Shown: positions 33,984 to 41,956 of the stretch, piece after piece
How the letters are laid out: each line of letters begins with the position of its first letter
How positions within the stretch are numbered: the stretch's first letter is position 1
NCBI RefSeq assembly: GCF_902499335.1
Contig: NZ_CABVQK010000011.1
Coordinates: 186,001 to 250,000 of the forward strand
From: Burkholderia lata
GTDB lineage: Bacteria > Pseudomonadota > Gammaproteobacteria > Burkholderiales > Burkholderiaceae
Direction of reading: 5' to 3'
Length of the DNA: 64,000 nt
Program-made: the position numbers and the translations under genes
Notes under the pieces: model-generated
Seen by the model: only the letters and a program-made list of their open reading frames with translations
Told to the model about the DNA's origin: nothing
Database searches by the model: none

Positions 33984-34760
33984 TCACGGCGGCGGCGCAT
34001 GCGCCCCGCCCGGCTCCGCGCCGGCACCCGATGCCGGCCCCTGTGCCTTCAGCCGCGCGCTCAACTCCTTGAATTTCAGCCCGGCCGTCTCGTCGCCCTG
34101 CGCGGCCGCCGCCGCGTAATACGCCCGTGCGATGTTCAGGTTCTGCGCGACGCCGTCGCCGCCGCGCTCGTAGAACGACGCGGTCACGTACTGCGCGGTC
34201 GGCTCGCCCGCGTCGGCGGCCTGCTTGTACCACGCGAACGCCTGCCGGTTGTCGCGCGGCGTGCCGCGCCCGTCGAGGAACTGGTTCGCGAGCGACAGCT
34301 CGGCCTGCACGTGCCCCTGCTTCGCCGCCCGCAGGAACCAGCGATGCGCTTCGGCCGGATCGCGCGCGACGAACTCGCCGTCGTCGAACATCCGGCCGTA
34401 CACGTACTGCGCATGCGACATGTTCGCGTCGGCCGCGCGCTTCAGCCAGCGCAGCCCTTCGTCGACGTTCGCGGTCACGCCTTCGCCCGTCAGCAGCATC
34501 ATCGCGTAGTTGAATTGCGCGAGACGATCGCCACGTTCGGCCGCGTCGCGGAACTGCACCAGCGCCGCGCGATAGTCGCCGGCGTTGTAGTCGGCAACCG
34601 CCGATTGCGTCACGTGCGACGGATCGGGCTTCGCTTGCGGCGCGCCCTGCGCGGCGACAGCGATACACACGCACCACAGGCCGAGCATCACGCCCAACCG
34701 CCCGCGCCCCCCGGTCACACCCTGCGCGCGCCCACGGCACGCGCCATCGCCACCGTTCAT
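33984..34760 (-). CDS. Sel1-repeat (tetratricopeptide-like) protein, exported
   Basis: This 258-aa protein begins with an N-terminal basic region and hydrophobic signal (GVMLGLWCVCIAVAAQGAPQ), then four to five Sel1-type repeats of about 36 residues: AVADYNAGDYRAALVQFRDAAERGD, AMMLLTGEGVTANVDEGLRWLKRAAD, YGRMFDDGEFVARDPAEAHRWFLRAAK, ANQFLDGRGTPRDNRQAFAWYKQAAD, and a last YYAAAAAQGD unit. Such repeats mediate protein contacts. The start overlaps the aldolase stop by four bases (ATGA), implying coupling despite no obvious functional link. The mature protein is probably periplasmic. Confidence 0.82.
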   Translation of the reverse strand: MNGGDGACRGRAQGVTGGRGRLGVMLGLWCVCIAVAAQGAPQAKPDPSHVTQSAVADYNAGDYRAALVQFRDAAERGDRLAQFNYAMMLLTGEGVTANVDEGLRWLKRAADANMSHAQYVYGRMFDDGEFVARDPAEAHRWFLRAAKQGHVQAELSLANQFLDGRGTPRDNRQAFAWYKQAADAGEPTAQYVTASFYERGGDGVAQNLNIARAYYAAAAAQGDETAGLKFKELSARLKAQGPASGAGAEPGGAHAPPP

Positions 34761-35542
34761 GACCGAACCTCCTGCAGCGCCTGCCGCGTTGCGCGCAACA
34801 GCCAGCTTACGTCGGCCGATAGCGTGATCATCCGGTAGCCGGCCTCGCGATACTGACGCGCGGCCGCCGTATCGCCCGCGAAGATGCCGACCGCGACGCC
34901 GGCCTGCCTGCCGGCCGCGAGCACGCGCGCCATCGCGGTTTCGACGTCCGGGTGGCGGATGTCGCCGAGATGCCCGAGGCTTGCCGCGAGATCGGCCGGG
35001 CCGACGAACAGGCAGTCGATGCCGGGCAGCGCCGCAATCCGCTCGACTTCGTCGACGCCGCGCGCCGATTCGATCTGCACGATCACGGCGACCTGCGCGT
35101 TCGCCGTCTGCACGTAGTCGCGACGCATCCCGAACGCCGCCGCGCGCACCATGCCCGCGACACCGCGCAGCCCGTCCGGCGAATCGGGCGACGGATAACG
35201 CGTGAGCCGCACCGCGTGCGCGGCATCGTCCGGCGTCTCGATACTCGGAAACATCAGCGTGCGTGCGCCCGCATCGAGCGCGCGCTTCACGAGCCACGGC
35301 TCGCGCGCCGGCACACGCACGACGGGCTCGCTCGGCAGATGGGCGGCGGCGATCGCGCGCAACTGCGATGCAACATCGCGGCTGTCGTTCGGCGCGTGCT
35401 CCATGTCGATGCAGAGCCAGTCGTAGCCGGCATGCGCGAGCGCTTCCGCGGCCGAGTCGCTGCCAAGCGACAGCCACAGGCCATACAGCGGCTCGTCGCC
35501 GTCGCGCAGGCGTTGTTTGAGGGAATTGGTGAGCGTGCTCAT
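34757..35542 (-). CDS. HpcH/HpaI-family class II aldolase
   Basis: This 261-aa metal-dependent pyruvate aldolase resembles 2,4-dihydroxyhept-2-ene-1,7-dioate or related aldolases. Family motifs are LYGLWLSLGSDSAAEALAHAGYDWLCIDMEHAPND, the substrate Arg in VVRVPAREPWLVKRALDAGARTLMFP, the metal-binding Glu in VIVQIESARGVDEVERIAALPGIDCLFVGPADLAASLG with its Asp, and GIFAGD. The true substrate cannot be told, since no other catabolic genes for aromatic acids lie nearby. It is translationally coupled to the downstream Sel1 gene. Confidence 0.85.
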   Translation of the reverse strand: MSTLTNSLKQRLRDGDEPLYGLWLSLGSDSAAEALAHAGYDWLCIDMEHAPNDSRDVASQLRAIAAAHLPSEPVVRVPAREPWLVKRALDAGARTLMFPSIETPDDAAHAVRLTRYPSPDSPDGLRGVAGMVRAAAFGMRRDYVQTANAQVAVIVQIESARGVDEVERIAALPGIDCLFVGPADLAASLGHLGDIRHPDVETAMARVLAAGRQAGVAVGIFAGDTAAARQYREAGYRMITLSADVSWLLRATRQALQEVRS

Positions 35543-35850
35543 CGATACGGCCTCCTGGACGGAACGGCAATCGAACGGGACAAGCAACGGGCAAAGCGGA
35601 GCGCGACACGCCGGGCGGTGCAGCACGGCGGCGCCAGGACCTGGCCCTGGAACGTTGGTCGGCCGTGGACGGCCGATCTGACAGCGCCGGCCGCACGATG
35701 GCGCACGGCTGCGTTTTTCGGCGCCACGCAACGATCATAGCGCGGCGTTACGCGGAATGTGGGAACGGACGGGGAGCGCGGCGGGACGAGGCCGCGGGGT
35801 GCTGCGGCAGGCAGCCCGCGCCGGCTGGCGGGGCTACCGGGAAGGCGGGA
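35543..35850. other. 308-base gap upstream of the aldolase gene
   Basis: The region holds the aldolase leader and the end of the queuosine gene block. A hairpin with 8-bp arms TCGGCCGT (35659-35666) and ACGGCCGA (35669-35676) lies about 120 bases upstream of the aldolase. It could act as a terminator for queD on the minus strand or as part of the aldolase promoter region. I see no gene. Confidence 0.45.
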
Positions 35851-36303
35851 TCAGCGGCCGGGCTGGCGCTCGACGTCGGCCCAGCAGTTCTGCGTTTCGT
35901 ACAGGCGCACGCGCTCGAGGCGCAGGTTCACGCCGTAGTGCGCGTCGTACACGTTCGCGAGGATGTCGAACGCGATCGCCGCGAGGTTCTCGACGGTCGG
36001 GATCCGGTCGATCACGACGGTCTTGTGGTCGGCCATCTGCTCGAGGAACGAGCGCACGACGTCGTCGCGCGCATAGACCAGGAACGCGTGGTCCCACTTG
36101 CCGACGAGGTGCTCCATCGCGAGCGCCTTCACGTCGGCGAAATCCATCACCATGCCGCGGTCGGGCGCCCCCTCGGTATCGACGAGATCGCCGCGCAGCG
36201 TGACTTCGAGCACGTAGCGATGGCCATGCAGGTTCCGGCACTGGCTGCGGTGATCGGGAATGCGGTGGCCCGCGTCGAATTCGAGTTTTCGGGTAATCAG
36301 CAC
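35851..36303 (-). CDS. queD: 6-carboxy-5,6,7,8-tetrahydropterin synthase
   Basis: This 150-aa enzyme converts dihydroneopterin triphosphate to 6-carboxytetrahydropterin, the first committed step to the queuosine precursor preQ0. The pterin-synthase zinc ligands His13 (FDAGHR), His26 and His28 (NLHGH) and the catalytic Cys22 (SQCRN) are present, with a later PTVENLAAIAFDIL segment carrying the substrate Glu. It ends a queC-queE-queD minus-strand series. Confidence 0.93.
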   Translation of the reverse strand: MLITRKLEFDAGHRIPDHRSQCRNLHGHRYVLEVTLRGDLVDTEGAPDRGMVMDFADVKALAMEHLVGKWDHAFLVYARDDVVRSFLEQMADHKTVVIDRIPTVENLAAIAFDILANVYDAHYGVNLRLERVRLYETQNCWADVERQPGR

Positions 36304-36321
36304 GATGTCAAAAGCCGGGGC

Positions 36322-36954
36322 TCAGGGAATGTTCAGATATTTGTGGGTCTGCATCGACAGCCGCCACTGCGGATGACGCTTGCACCAGTCGATCGCGAGC
36401 TTCGTATTGAGGTCGCGCGACGGGCCGTCCATCGGCTGGACGAGGAAATACTCGAAGTCGAGCTTCGCGTAGTCGGCCAGCCGCTGGTTGTCCTGCGGGA
36501 TCACGACCTTCAGCTCGTTGCCCTTCGTGACGACGAGCGGTGCGTCGGCCTTCGGGCTCACGCAGATCCAGTCGATCGATTCGAGCACCGGCAGCGAGCC
36601 GTTGGTCTCGATCGCGATCTCGAAGCCGGCCGCGTGCAGCGCGTCGACGAGCGGCTGGTCGAGCTGCAGCATCGGCTCGCCGCCCGTGCAGACGACGAAG
36701 CGGTGCGCCTCGCCCTCCGGCCACAGGCCGGCGATCGTCGCGACGAGCGCGTCGGCGTCCTTGAATTTGCCGCCGTTCTCGCCGTCGGTGCCGACGAAGT
36801 CGGTATCGCAGAAGCGGCACACGGCCTCCGCACGATCCTCTTCGCGGCCCGACCACAGGTTGCAGCCGGCGAACCGGCAGAACACGGCCGGCCGGCCCGC
36901 GTTCGCGCCCTCGCCCTGCAACGTGTAGAAAATTTCCTTGACCGCGTAAGTCAT
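36322..36954 (-). CDS. queE: 7-carboxy-7-deazaguanine synthase (radical SAM)
   Basis: This 210-aa radical SAM enzyme rearranges 6-carboxytetrahydropterin to 7-carboxy-7-deazaguanine. The cluster ligands are Cys31, Cys46 and Cys49, a CX14CX2C pattern characteristic of the Burkholderia-type QueE with an extra loop between the first two cysteines. GGEP follows at the SAM site (VVCTGGEPML). The overall length matches the characterised B. multivorans enzyme. It lies 18 bases upstream of queD. Confidence 0.94.
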   Translation of the reverse strand: MTYAVKEIFYTLQGEGANAGRPAVFCRFAGCNLWSGREEDRAEAVCRFCDTDFVGTDGENGGKFKDADALVATIAGLWPEGEAHRFVVCTGGEPMLQLDQPLVDALHAAGFEIAIETNGSLPVLESIDWICVSPKADAPLVVTKGNELKVVIPQDNQRLADYAKLDFEYFLVQPMDGPSRDLNTKLAIDWCKRHPQWRLSMQTHKYLNIP

Positions 36955-37029
36955 CGTCCTTCGTCCGGCTCGCGCCGCTCGTTGTCGATCAGAATCCGTT
37001 AATCACCAGGCGCTGCCGTTGCGGCTGCA

Positions 37030-37764
37030 TCACAGCGGCGCTTCGGTCACCCGCTCGCCCTTCAGGTAGGCCTCGTAGCCGCGCTTGCGCAGCTTGCAGG
37101 CCGGGCATTCGCCGCAGCCGAAGCCCCAGTCGTGCAGCTCCGCGCGCTCGCCCACGTAGCACGTGTGCGTCTGGACGCGGATCAGTTCGACGAGCGCTTC
37201 GCCGCCGAGCTGTTCGGCGAGCTGCCAGGTCTGCGCCTTGTCGAGCCACATCAGCGGCGTCTCGAGCACGACGCGAGTATCCATCCCGAGATTCAACGCG
37301 ACCTGCAGCGCCTTCATCGTGTCGTCGCGGCAGTCGGGATAGCCGGAGAAATCCGTCTCGCACATCCCGCCGACCAGCACGCGCAGCCCGCGGCGATAGG
37401 CGATCGCCGCGGCGATCGTCATGAACATCAGGTTGCGGCCCGGCACGAACGTGTTCGGCAGGCCGTTCGCCGCCGTCTCGATCTCGATCGTGCGCGTCAT
37501 CGCGGTATCGCTGATCGCGCCGAGCACCGACAGGTCGATCATATGATCGTCGCCGAGCCGCTCCGACCATGCGGGAAACTCACGCTTCAGCGCTTCGCGC
37601 ACGCCTTCGCGACATTCGAGCTCGACGCGGTGACGCTGGCCGTAATCGAAGCCGAGCGTCTCGACCGTCTGGTAGCGTTCGAGGGCCCATGCCACGCACG
37701 TGGCCGAGTCCTGCCCGCCGGAAAACAACACGAGCGCGCCGTCTTTAGCGTCTGTCCGAATCAC
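37030..37764 (-). CDS. queC: 7-cyano-7-deazaguanine (preQ0) synthase
   Basis: This 244-aa ATP-dependent enzyme turns 7-carboxy-7-deazaguanine and ammonia into preQ0. The PP-loop is ALVLFSGGQDSATCV near residue 10. The zinc site is at the C terminus, CGECPACKLRKRGYEAYLKG, with a Cys in the SWxC-type GFGC lead. A GTG at 37764 is taken as start because GGAG precedes it by about 7 bases on the minus strand and it gives the family's usual N terminus; the frame is open further upstream but not conserved. It is separated from queE by 75 bases. Confidence 0.92.
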   Translation of the reverse strand: MIRTDAKDGALVLFSGGQDSATCVAWALERYQTVETLGFDYGQRHRVELECREGVREALKREFPAWSERLGDDHMIDLSVLGAISDTAMTRTIEIETAANGLPNTFVPGRNLMFMTIAAAIAYRRGLRVLVGGMCETDFSGYPDCRDDTMKALQVALNLGMDTRVVLETPLMWLDKAQTWQLAEQLGGEALVELIRVQTHTCYVGERAELHDWGFGCGECPACKLRKRGYEAYLKGERVTEAPL

Positions 37765-38082
37765 CGTGATACTCCGTGAATGTGTAGGCTCGCGTCGCGC
37801 TGCGCCCCGGGGCCGGCTGCCGCCGGGCGGCCCGACGCGTGCCGGCCTGGGCCGGCTCGACCAGTATAGGCAGCGCAATCGGCCGCGAACGCGGCGGAGC
37901 GCTTATACCGCCCATCGCGCGGCATCGTTGCCGCGCGCCACGGCGGCGCCACGCTGGCAACCTGCCGTGCGCATGAAGCGATGCGCTAAGTTATTGAGCG
38001 GACACGGATTTTATCATGCCCTCACGAATACTGCCGGGCATGCCACCCCACGCCACTCATGACGCAAACCTCACCACAAACG
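37765..38082. other. intergenic region upstream of queC
   Basis: About 318 bases lie between the start of queC and the tRNA-Phe terminator. No gene or preQ1-type riboswitch motif was recognised. The 37960-38080 portion is more AT-rich and could hold the queC promoter, but no -35/-10 pair is clear. Confidence 0.45.
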
Positions 38083-38083
38083 A

Positions 38084-38117
38084 AAAACCCCAAGAACCTT
38101 CCGATTCTTGGGGTTTT
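38084..38117 (-). terminator. intrinsic terminator of tRNA-Phe
   Basis: A 13-bp stem (38084-38096 with 38105-38117, eight-base loop) lies six bases beyond the tRNA-Phe 3' end on the minus strand and runs into a T-run there (complement of 38083-38087). The plus-strand side also ends in TTTT, so it can act in both directions. Confidence 0.9.
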
Positions 38118-38122
38118 AATTC

Positions 38123-38198
38123 TGGTGGCCTGGGTCGGAATCGAACCAACGACACGCGGATTTTCAATCCGCTGCTCTACCAACTGAGCTACCGGGCC
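38123..38198 (-). tRNA. tRNA-Phe (GAA anticodon)
   Basis: The 76-base cloverleaf on the minus strand runs from GGCCCGG at the 5' end to GGCCACCA at the 3' end, with CCA encoded. The anticodon loop reads TTGAAAA with anticodon GAA, the T-loop is GGTTCGATTCC and the D-arm AGCTCAGTTGGTAGAGC. It is followed by a good terminator. Confidence 0.97.
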
Positions 38199-38259
38199 AA
38201 CGAAGAAGAGAAAGTATATCCACCCTTCGTTACTTGATCAAGTACTTTCACGAAATATT

Positions 38260-38961
38260 TTATACGGCGCCTTCCGACGGCTTCTTGCCGAGCTCGACAC
38301 CGAGCTGCTTGAGCTTGCGATACAGGTGCGTGCGCTCGAGGCCCGTCTTCTCCGCGACGCGCGTCATGCTGCCGTTTTCGCGCGCGAGGTGATATTCGAA
38401 GTACGCACGCTCGAACGCATCGCGCGCTTCGCGCAACGGGATGTCGAACGGGATCGCAGCCGTCTGGCCTGCAAGGCCGAGTGCCGAAGCCATGTCGTCG
38501 CCGAGCGTCGGCAGCGCGGCCGCGGACGCAACCGCCGCGGGCCCCGTCGCCTGCCCTGCGCCGGCCTTCGCCGCCGCGTTCGCGGACACCGGTGCCGCGC
38601 CGCGTGCGAGACCGTGCTCGACGGACTTCAGCAGCTTCTGCAGTGCGATGGGCTTCTCGAGGAAATCGAGTGCGCCGATCTTCGTCGCCTCGACGGCCGT
38701 ATCGATCGTCGCGTGCCCGGACATCATGATCACGGGCATCGTCAGCAGCCCTTGCGCCGCCCACTCCTTGAGCAACGTCACGCCGTCGGTATCGGGCATC
38801 CAGATATCGAGCAGCACGAGATCGGGCGCCTGATTCAACCGGTATTCCCGCGCGGCCTGCGCGTTCTCCGCTGCCTCGACGACATGTCCTTCATCGCTGA
38901 GGATCTCCGAGAGCAATTCCCGGATGCCCATTTCATCATCTACCACCAGGATGGTTGCCAT
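38260..38961 (-). CDS. NtrX-like response regulator lacking the AAA+ domain
   Basis: The product has 233 aa. The receiver domain (residues 1-120) has the acidic pair Asp8-Asp9, phospho-acceptor Asp52 (LLDIWMP), Ser81 and Lys103, with strong NtrX-like sequence. An Ala/Gly-rich linker of about 50 residues then leads straight to a Fis-type HTH (REARDAFERAYFEYHLARENGSMTRVAEKTGLERTHLYRKLKQLG). The sigma-54-activating AAA+ ATPase domain present in full-length NtrX (about 450 residues) is absent; there is no GESGTGKE or GAFTGA motif. It should act as a DNA-binding regulator without remodelling sigma-54 polymerase. Its ATG directly follows the ntrY stop, and the two form a pair. Confidence 0.88.
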   Translation of the reverse strand: MATILVVDDEMGIRELLSEILSDEGHVVEAAENAQAAREYRLNQAPDLVLLDIWMPDTDGVTLLKEWAAQGLLTMPVIMMSGHATIDTAVEATKIGALDFLEKPIALQKLLKSVEHGLARGAAPVSANAAAKAGAGQATGPAAVASAAALPTLGDDMASALGLAGQTAAIPFDIPLREARDAFERAYFEYHLARENGSMTRVAEKTGLERTHLYRKLKQLGVELGKKPSEGAV

Positions 38962-41376
38962 TTACGCTGCCTTTGTCTGCTCACTTGCTTTTGTCTTGGC
39001 GGGGGCCGCCCCGTCCTGCACGCCCGATTCGGCGCCTGGCGCATCGCTCGCCATCTGCAGGAACAGGATCGACACCTGCGCACCCTCGACGGTCTCGCCG
39101 TGCATGCGATTGCGCAGATCGATCCGCGCACCGTGCTCATCGACGATTTTCTTGACCGTGGCCAACCCCAGACCCGTGCCCTTCGCCTTCGTCGTCACAT
39201 AAGGCTCGAACGCGCGGGTCAGGATGCGCGCCGGAAAACCGGGCCCGTTGTCGGACACGGTAAGACGTACCGCGACGCGCGTTTTGCCCTCGGCGTCGGG
39301 ATCGCCATATTCTACTGTCTTGGTTTCGATCAACACACGCGGATGCGCCGACTCCGCGACCGAATCCTGCGCATTCTGCAGCAGGTTGTGAATCACCTGG
39401 CGCAATTGCGTCGCGTCACCGCGTATCACCGGCAGCGACGGCGCGAGCTCGGCGACGATCGCGCTCTTGCCTTCGCCCACACCGTACAGCCCGAGCACCT
39501 CGCTCGCCAGTTCGTTCAACTGCAGGTTCGCGAGCACCGCCGGCGGCGTGCGCGCGTATTCGCGGAAATCGTCGACCATCCGCTTCATCGCGGCCACCTG
39601 GTTGACGATCATCGTCGCGCCGCGCTTGAGCACATCGGCGTCGGACGGTGCGAGCTTGTCGGACAGCTTCATCTGCAGCCGCTCCGCCGACAGCTGAATC
39701 GGTGTCAGCGGATTCTTGATCTCGTGCGCGAGCCGGCGCGCGACCTCGCCCCACGCGACCGAACGCTGCGCGGAAATCACATCGGAGATGTCGTCGAACA
39801 CGACGACGTAACCGGAAGTCTGCGGATCGTCGGCCTGCCCTTCGACCGTCGACACGAGGCGCGTGCCGCGCACGAGCAAGGTCAACGGATCGGATTCTCC
39901 CGGCACCTCGATCGCGAACTGCTGCTGCCAGTGGCCGCGATCGCCGCTGGCGCCGTCGGACGCCGCCTCGCGATCGGCGAATGCCTTGCGCACCATCGCG
40001 CCGAACCCGGCGGCCACGCCGATCCGGTCGAGCGTCGTGCCGATCAGCGCGTTGAACGGCTGCCGGAAGATCCGCTCGGCGCCGCGATTGGCCGTCGTCA
40101 GCCGGAACTGGCGGTCGAGCACGAACACGCCGGCCGTCAGGTTCGCGAGGATGCTCTCGAGATACGTCTTCGAATGCTCGAGCGCGACGCGATTCTTCTC
40201 CACCGCGAGCCGCGCCTCGGACAACTGGCGCGTCATCGCGTTGAACGACTGCGTGAGGAAGCCCAGCTCGTCGCGCGTCTTGATCTCGCGCTTCGGCGTG
40301 TAGTCGCCTTCCGCGACCTCCTTCGTGCCCTGCGCGAGCAGGAACAGCGGCCGCGCGAGCTGCTGGCCGAGCGCGAGCGCGAGCATCATCGCGATGAAGG
40401 TCGCGAGGAACAGCGCGAGCGTCAGCGTGCCGATGTACATCTTGCGAAGCCCCGTGCGGCCGAGCGACTTTTCCTGGTACTCGCGATACGCGCGCTGCAC
40501 GGCGTCCGCGTTGTGGGCCAGGGTGGGCGGCACCGGCTGCGTGAGCTGCAGGAAGCGTTCCGCCGGCTGCAGCAGCGCCGTTGATGCATCGGGAATCGGC
40601 CGCACGACGCGCAACCGCAGCGCGCCCTTCGCGCCGTGTGCGCGCGGGTCGCCGTCGACTTCGCCCTCGATCGCCGCGTACGCGCCGTGTTCACGCGCCT
40701 GGTTCAGCATCAGCGGCGTCGGCAAATCGTCCGGAATCAGCGCCGCGAAATTGCCCGATGCCTGCGCGACGATGTGCAGGTCGGGCGCCGCACCCGAGCC
40801 GCCGCGGCTCGGCTCGACGATCGTCGCGTCCTGCACGCCGAACTGGTCGCGCAGCCGCAGCAGCGTGAGCGTCGTGCCGTTCGTGTTCGCATCGACGCTC
40901 GCGAGCTGGTCGGACATCAGCCGCGCCTTCGTCTGCAGATCGGACAGCGAAGCATCGAGCATCCCGCGGCCGAGGTTCAGGCCGGCCGTCAGCGCCGTCT
41001 CGACGTTCACGTCGAACCACGACTCGATGCTGCGCGACACGAACTGGTACGACACGATGTAGATGATCCCGCCCGGCACCACGCCGACGAGCGCGAAGAA
41101 CACCGCGAGCTTCGCGAGCAGCCGCGTGCCGAACTTGCCCTTCCTCAGGCGCACGACGATCATCCCGATCAGCCCGAGCACCACGAGCAGGAACACGAGT
41201 GCGACGACGATGTTCGTCGCATACAGCCACGAGTAGTAGCGATCGAAGAATTCGGTGTTCGCGCTCGCGGCCGCGAGCAGCACGAGCAGCAGCAGCGCGG
41301 TGAGCGCGACGGTCGAGACGATCACGCGAACGAGGAGGCTTTTCCCGCTGGCCGCGCGGCGCACTTTATTTAGCAC
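38962..41376 (-). CDS. ntrY: NtrY-type sensor histidine kinase
   Basis: This 804-aa membrane kinase has N-terminal membrane segments (residues ~15-115), a periplasmic or extracytoplasmic region to about 315, a further membrane segment and a HAMP linker (QLARPLFLLAQGTKEVAEGDY). A PAS domain around 410-530 precedes the HisKA H-box at His551 (RLAHEIKNPLTPIQLSAERLQ) and the ATPase domain with N box QLRQVIHNLLQNAQDS, DNGPGFP and GTGLGLATVKKIV. The GTG start overlaps the DUF4390 gene by 11 bases. NtrY proteins respond to nitrogen status or redox in other genera; the signal here is unknown. Confidence 0.9.
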   Translation of the reverse strand: MLNKVRRAASGKSLLVRVIVSTVALTALLLLVLLAAASANTEFFDRYYSWLYATNIVVALVFLLVVLGLIGMIVVRLRKGKFGTRLLAKLAVFFALVGVVPGGIIYIVSYQFVSRSIESWFDVNVETALTAGLNLGRGMLDASLSDLQTKARLMSDQLASVDANTNGTTLTLLRLRDQFGVQDATIVEPSRGGSGAAPDLHIVAQASGNFAALIPDDLPTPLMLNQAREHGAYAAIEGEVDGDPRAHGAKGALRLRVVRPIPDASTALLQPAERFLQLTQPVPPTLAHNADAVQRAYREYQEKSLGRTGLRKMYIGTLTLALFLATFIAMMLALALGQQLARPLFLLAQGTKEVAEGDYTPKREIKTRDELGFLTQSFNAMTRQLSEARLAVEKNRVALEHSKTYLESILANLTAGVFVLDRQFRLTTANRGAERIFRQPFNALIGTTLDRIGVAAGFGAMVRKAFADREAASDGASGDRGHWQQQFAIEVPGESDPLTLLVRGTRLVSTVEGQADDPQTSGYVVVFDDISDVISAQRSVAWGEVARRLAHEIKNPLTPIQLSAERLQMKLSDKLAPSDADVLKRGATMIVNQVAAMKRMVDDFREYARTPPAVLANLQLNELASEVLGLYGVGEGKSAIVAELAPSLPVIRGDATQLRQVIHNLLQNAQDSVAESAHPRVLIETKTVEYGDPDAEGKTRVAVRLTVSDNGPGFPARILTRAFEPYVTTKAKGTGLGLATVKKIVDEHGARIDLRNRMHGETVEGAQVSILFLQMASDAPGAESGVQDGAAPAKTKASEQTKAA

Positions 41377-41956
41377 GTTCGGTCACCGTGAAGTTGAAGC
41401 GCTTCCAGTCCGACCCGAGCGTCCAGTCGCGGTTGTTCACGGCATCGACCTGGAACGGCTTCGGCATCAGCGCCGTATCGAGCTGCATCCGCACCGATGC
41501 CGTGTAGGTTTCACCCGAGCGCACCTGGTTGCGGTCGATCACGTGCCACGACGTGATGTGCCTGATGACCGCGAGCGCGTCCTTCAACGACGGGAAACCG
41601 AGCTGCAGGCCGCCCGTCGACACGCGATACTCGCGCGTGAGCGGCTGGAACGACAGGCGGATCGTCTGCGTCACCGTCACCGGCTGCTCATCGAACCAGT
41701 ACCAGCGCGCACGGCTCAACTCGAAGTCGGTCGTGAAATAAAGCGGAATGCCTCTGTTGACGGCATCCTCGAGGCTCGGGTTCAGTTCGAAATCGAAGCG
41801 GGCGTCGAGGGCCCAGCCGCTTCCGTCGGCCTGGAGCGACGCGCGCTGCACGGCGACCGACTCGGCATGCGCCGGCCGGACGACAGCCAGGCACAGCATC
41901 AACGCGACCATCAGGACGGCCGCGAGCCGAAGTGGAAAAAGGTGTTTGATCGTCAC
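41366..41956 (-). CDS. DUF4390 domain-containing exported protein
   Basis: This 196-aa protein has a signal peptide (LAAVLMVALMLCLAVVRPAHA) and matches DUF4390, with DARFDFELNPSLEDAVNRGIPLYFTTDFELSR and WYWFDEQ as recognisable stretches. The family has no known function but is typically encoded just before NtrY in betaproteobacteria, as here. The GTG start overlaps the rsmB stop (GTGA), and its own 3' end overlaps ntrY by 11 bases, so the whole set is translationally coupled. Confidence 0.85.
   Translation of the reverse strand: MTIKHLFPLRLAAVLMVALMLCLAVVRPAHAESVAVQRASLQADGSGWALDARFDFELNPSLEDAVNRGIPLYFTTDFELSRARWYWFDEQPVTVTQTIRLSFQPLTREYRVSTGGLQLGFPSLKDALAVIRHITSWHVIDRNQVRSGETYTASVRMQLDTALMPKPFQVDAVNNRDWTLGSDWKRFNFTVTERAK

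Noticed and set aside
37765..38082. A preQ1-type riboswitch upstream of queC
   Set aside because: I could not find the compact hairpin with an A-rich tail typical of preQ1-I, nor a larger preQ1-II fold.
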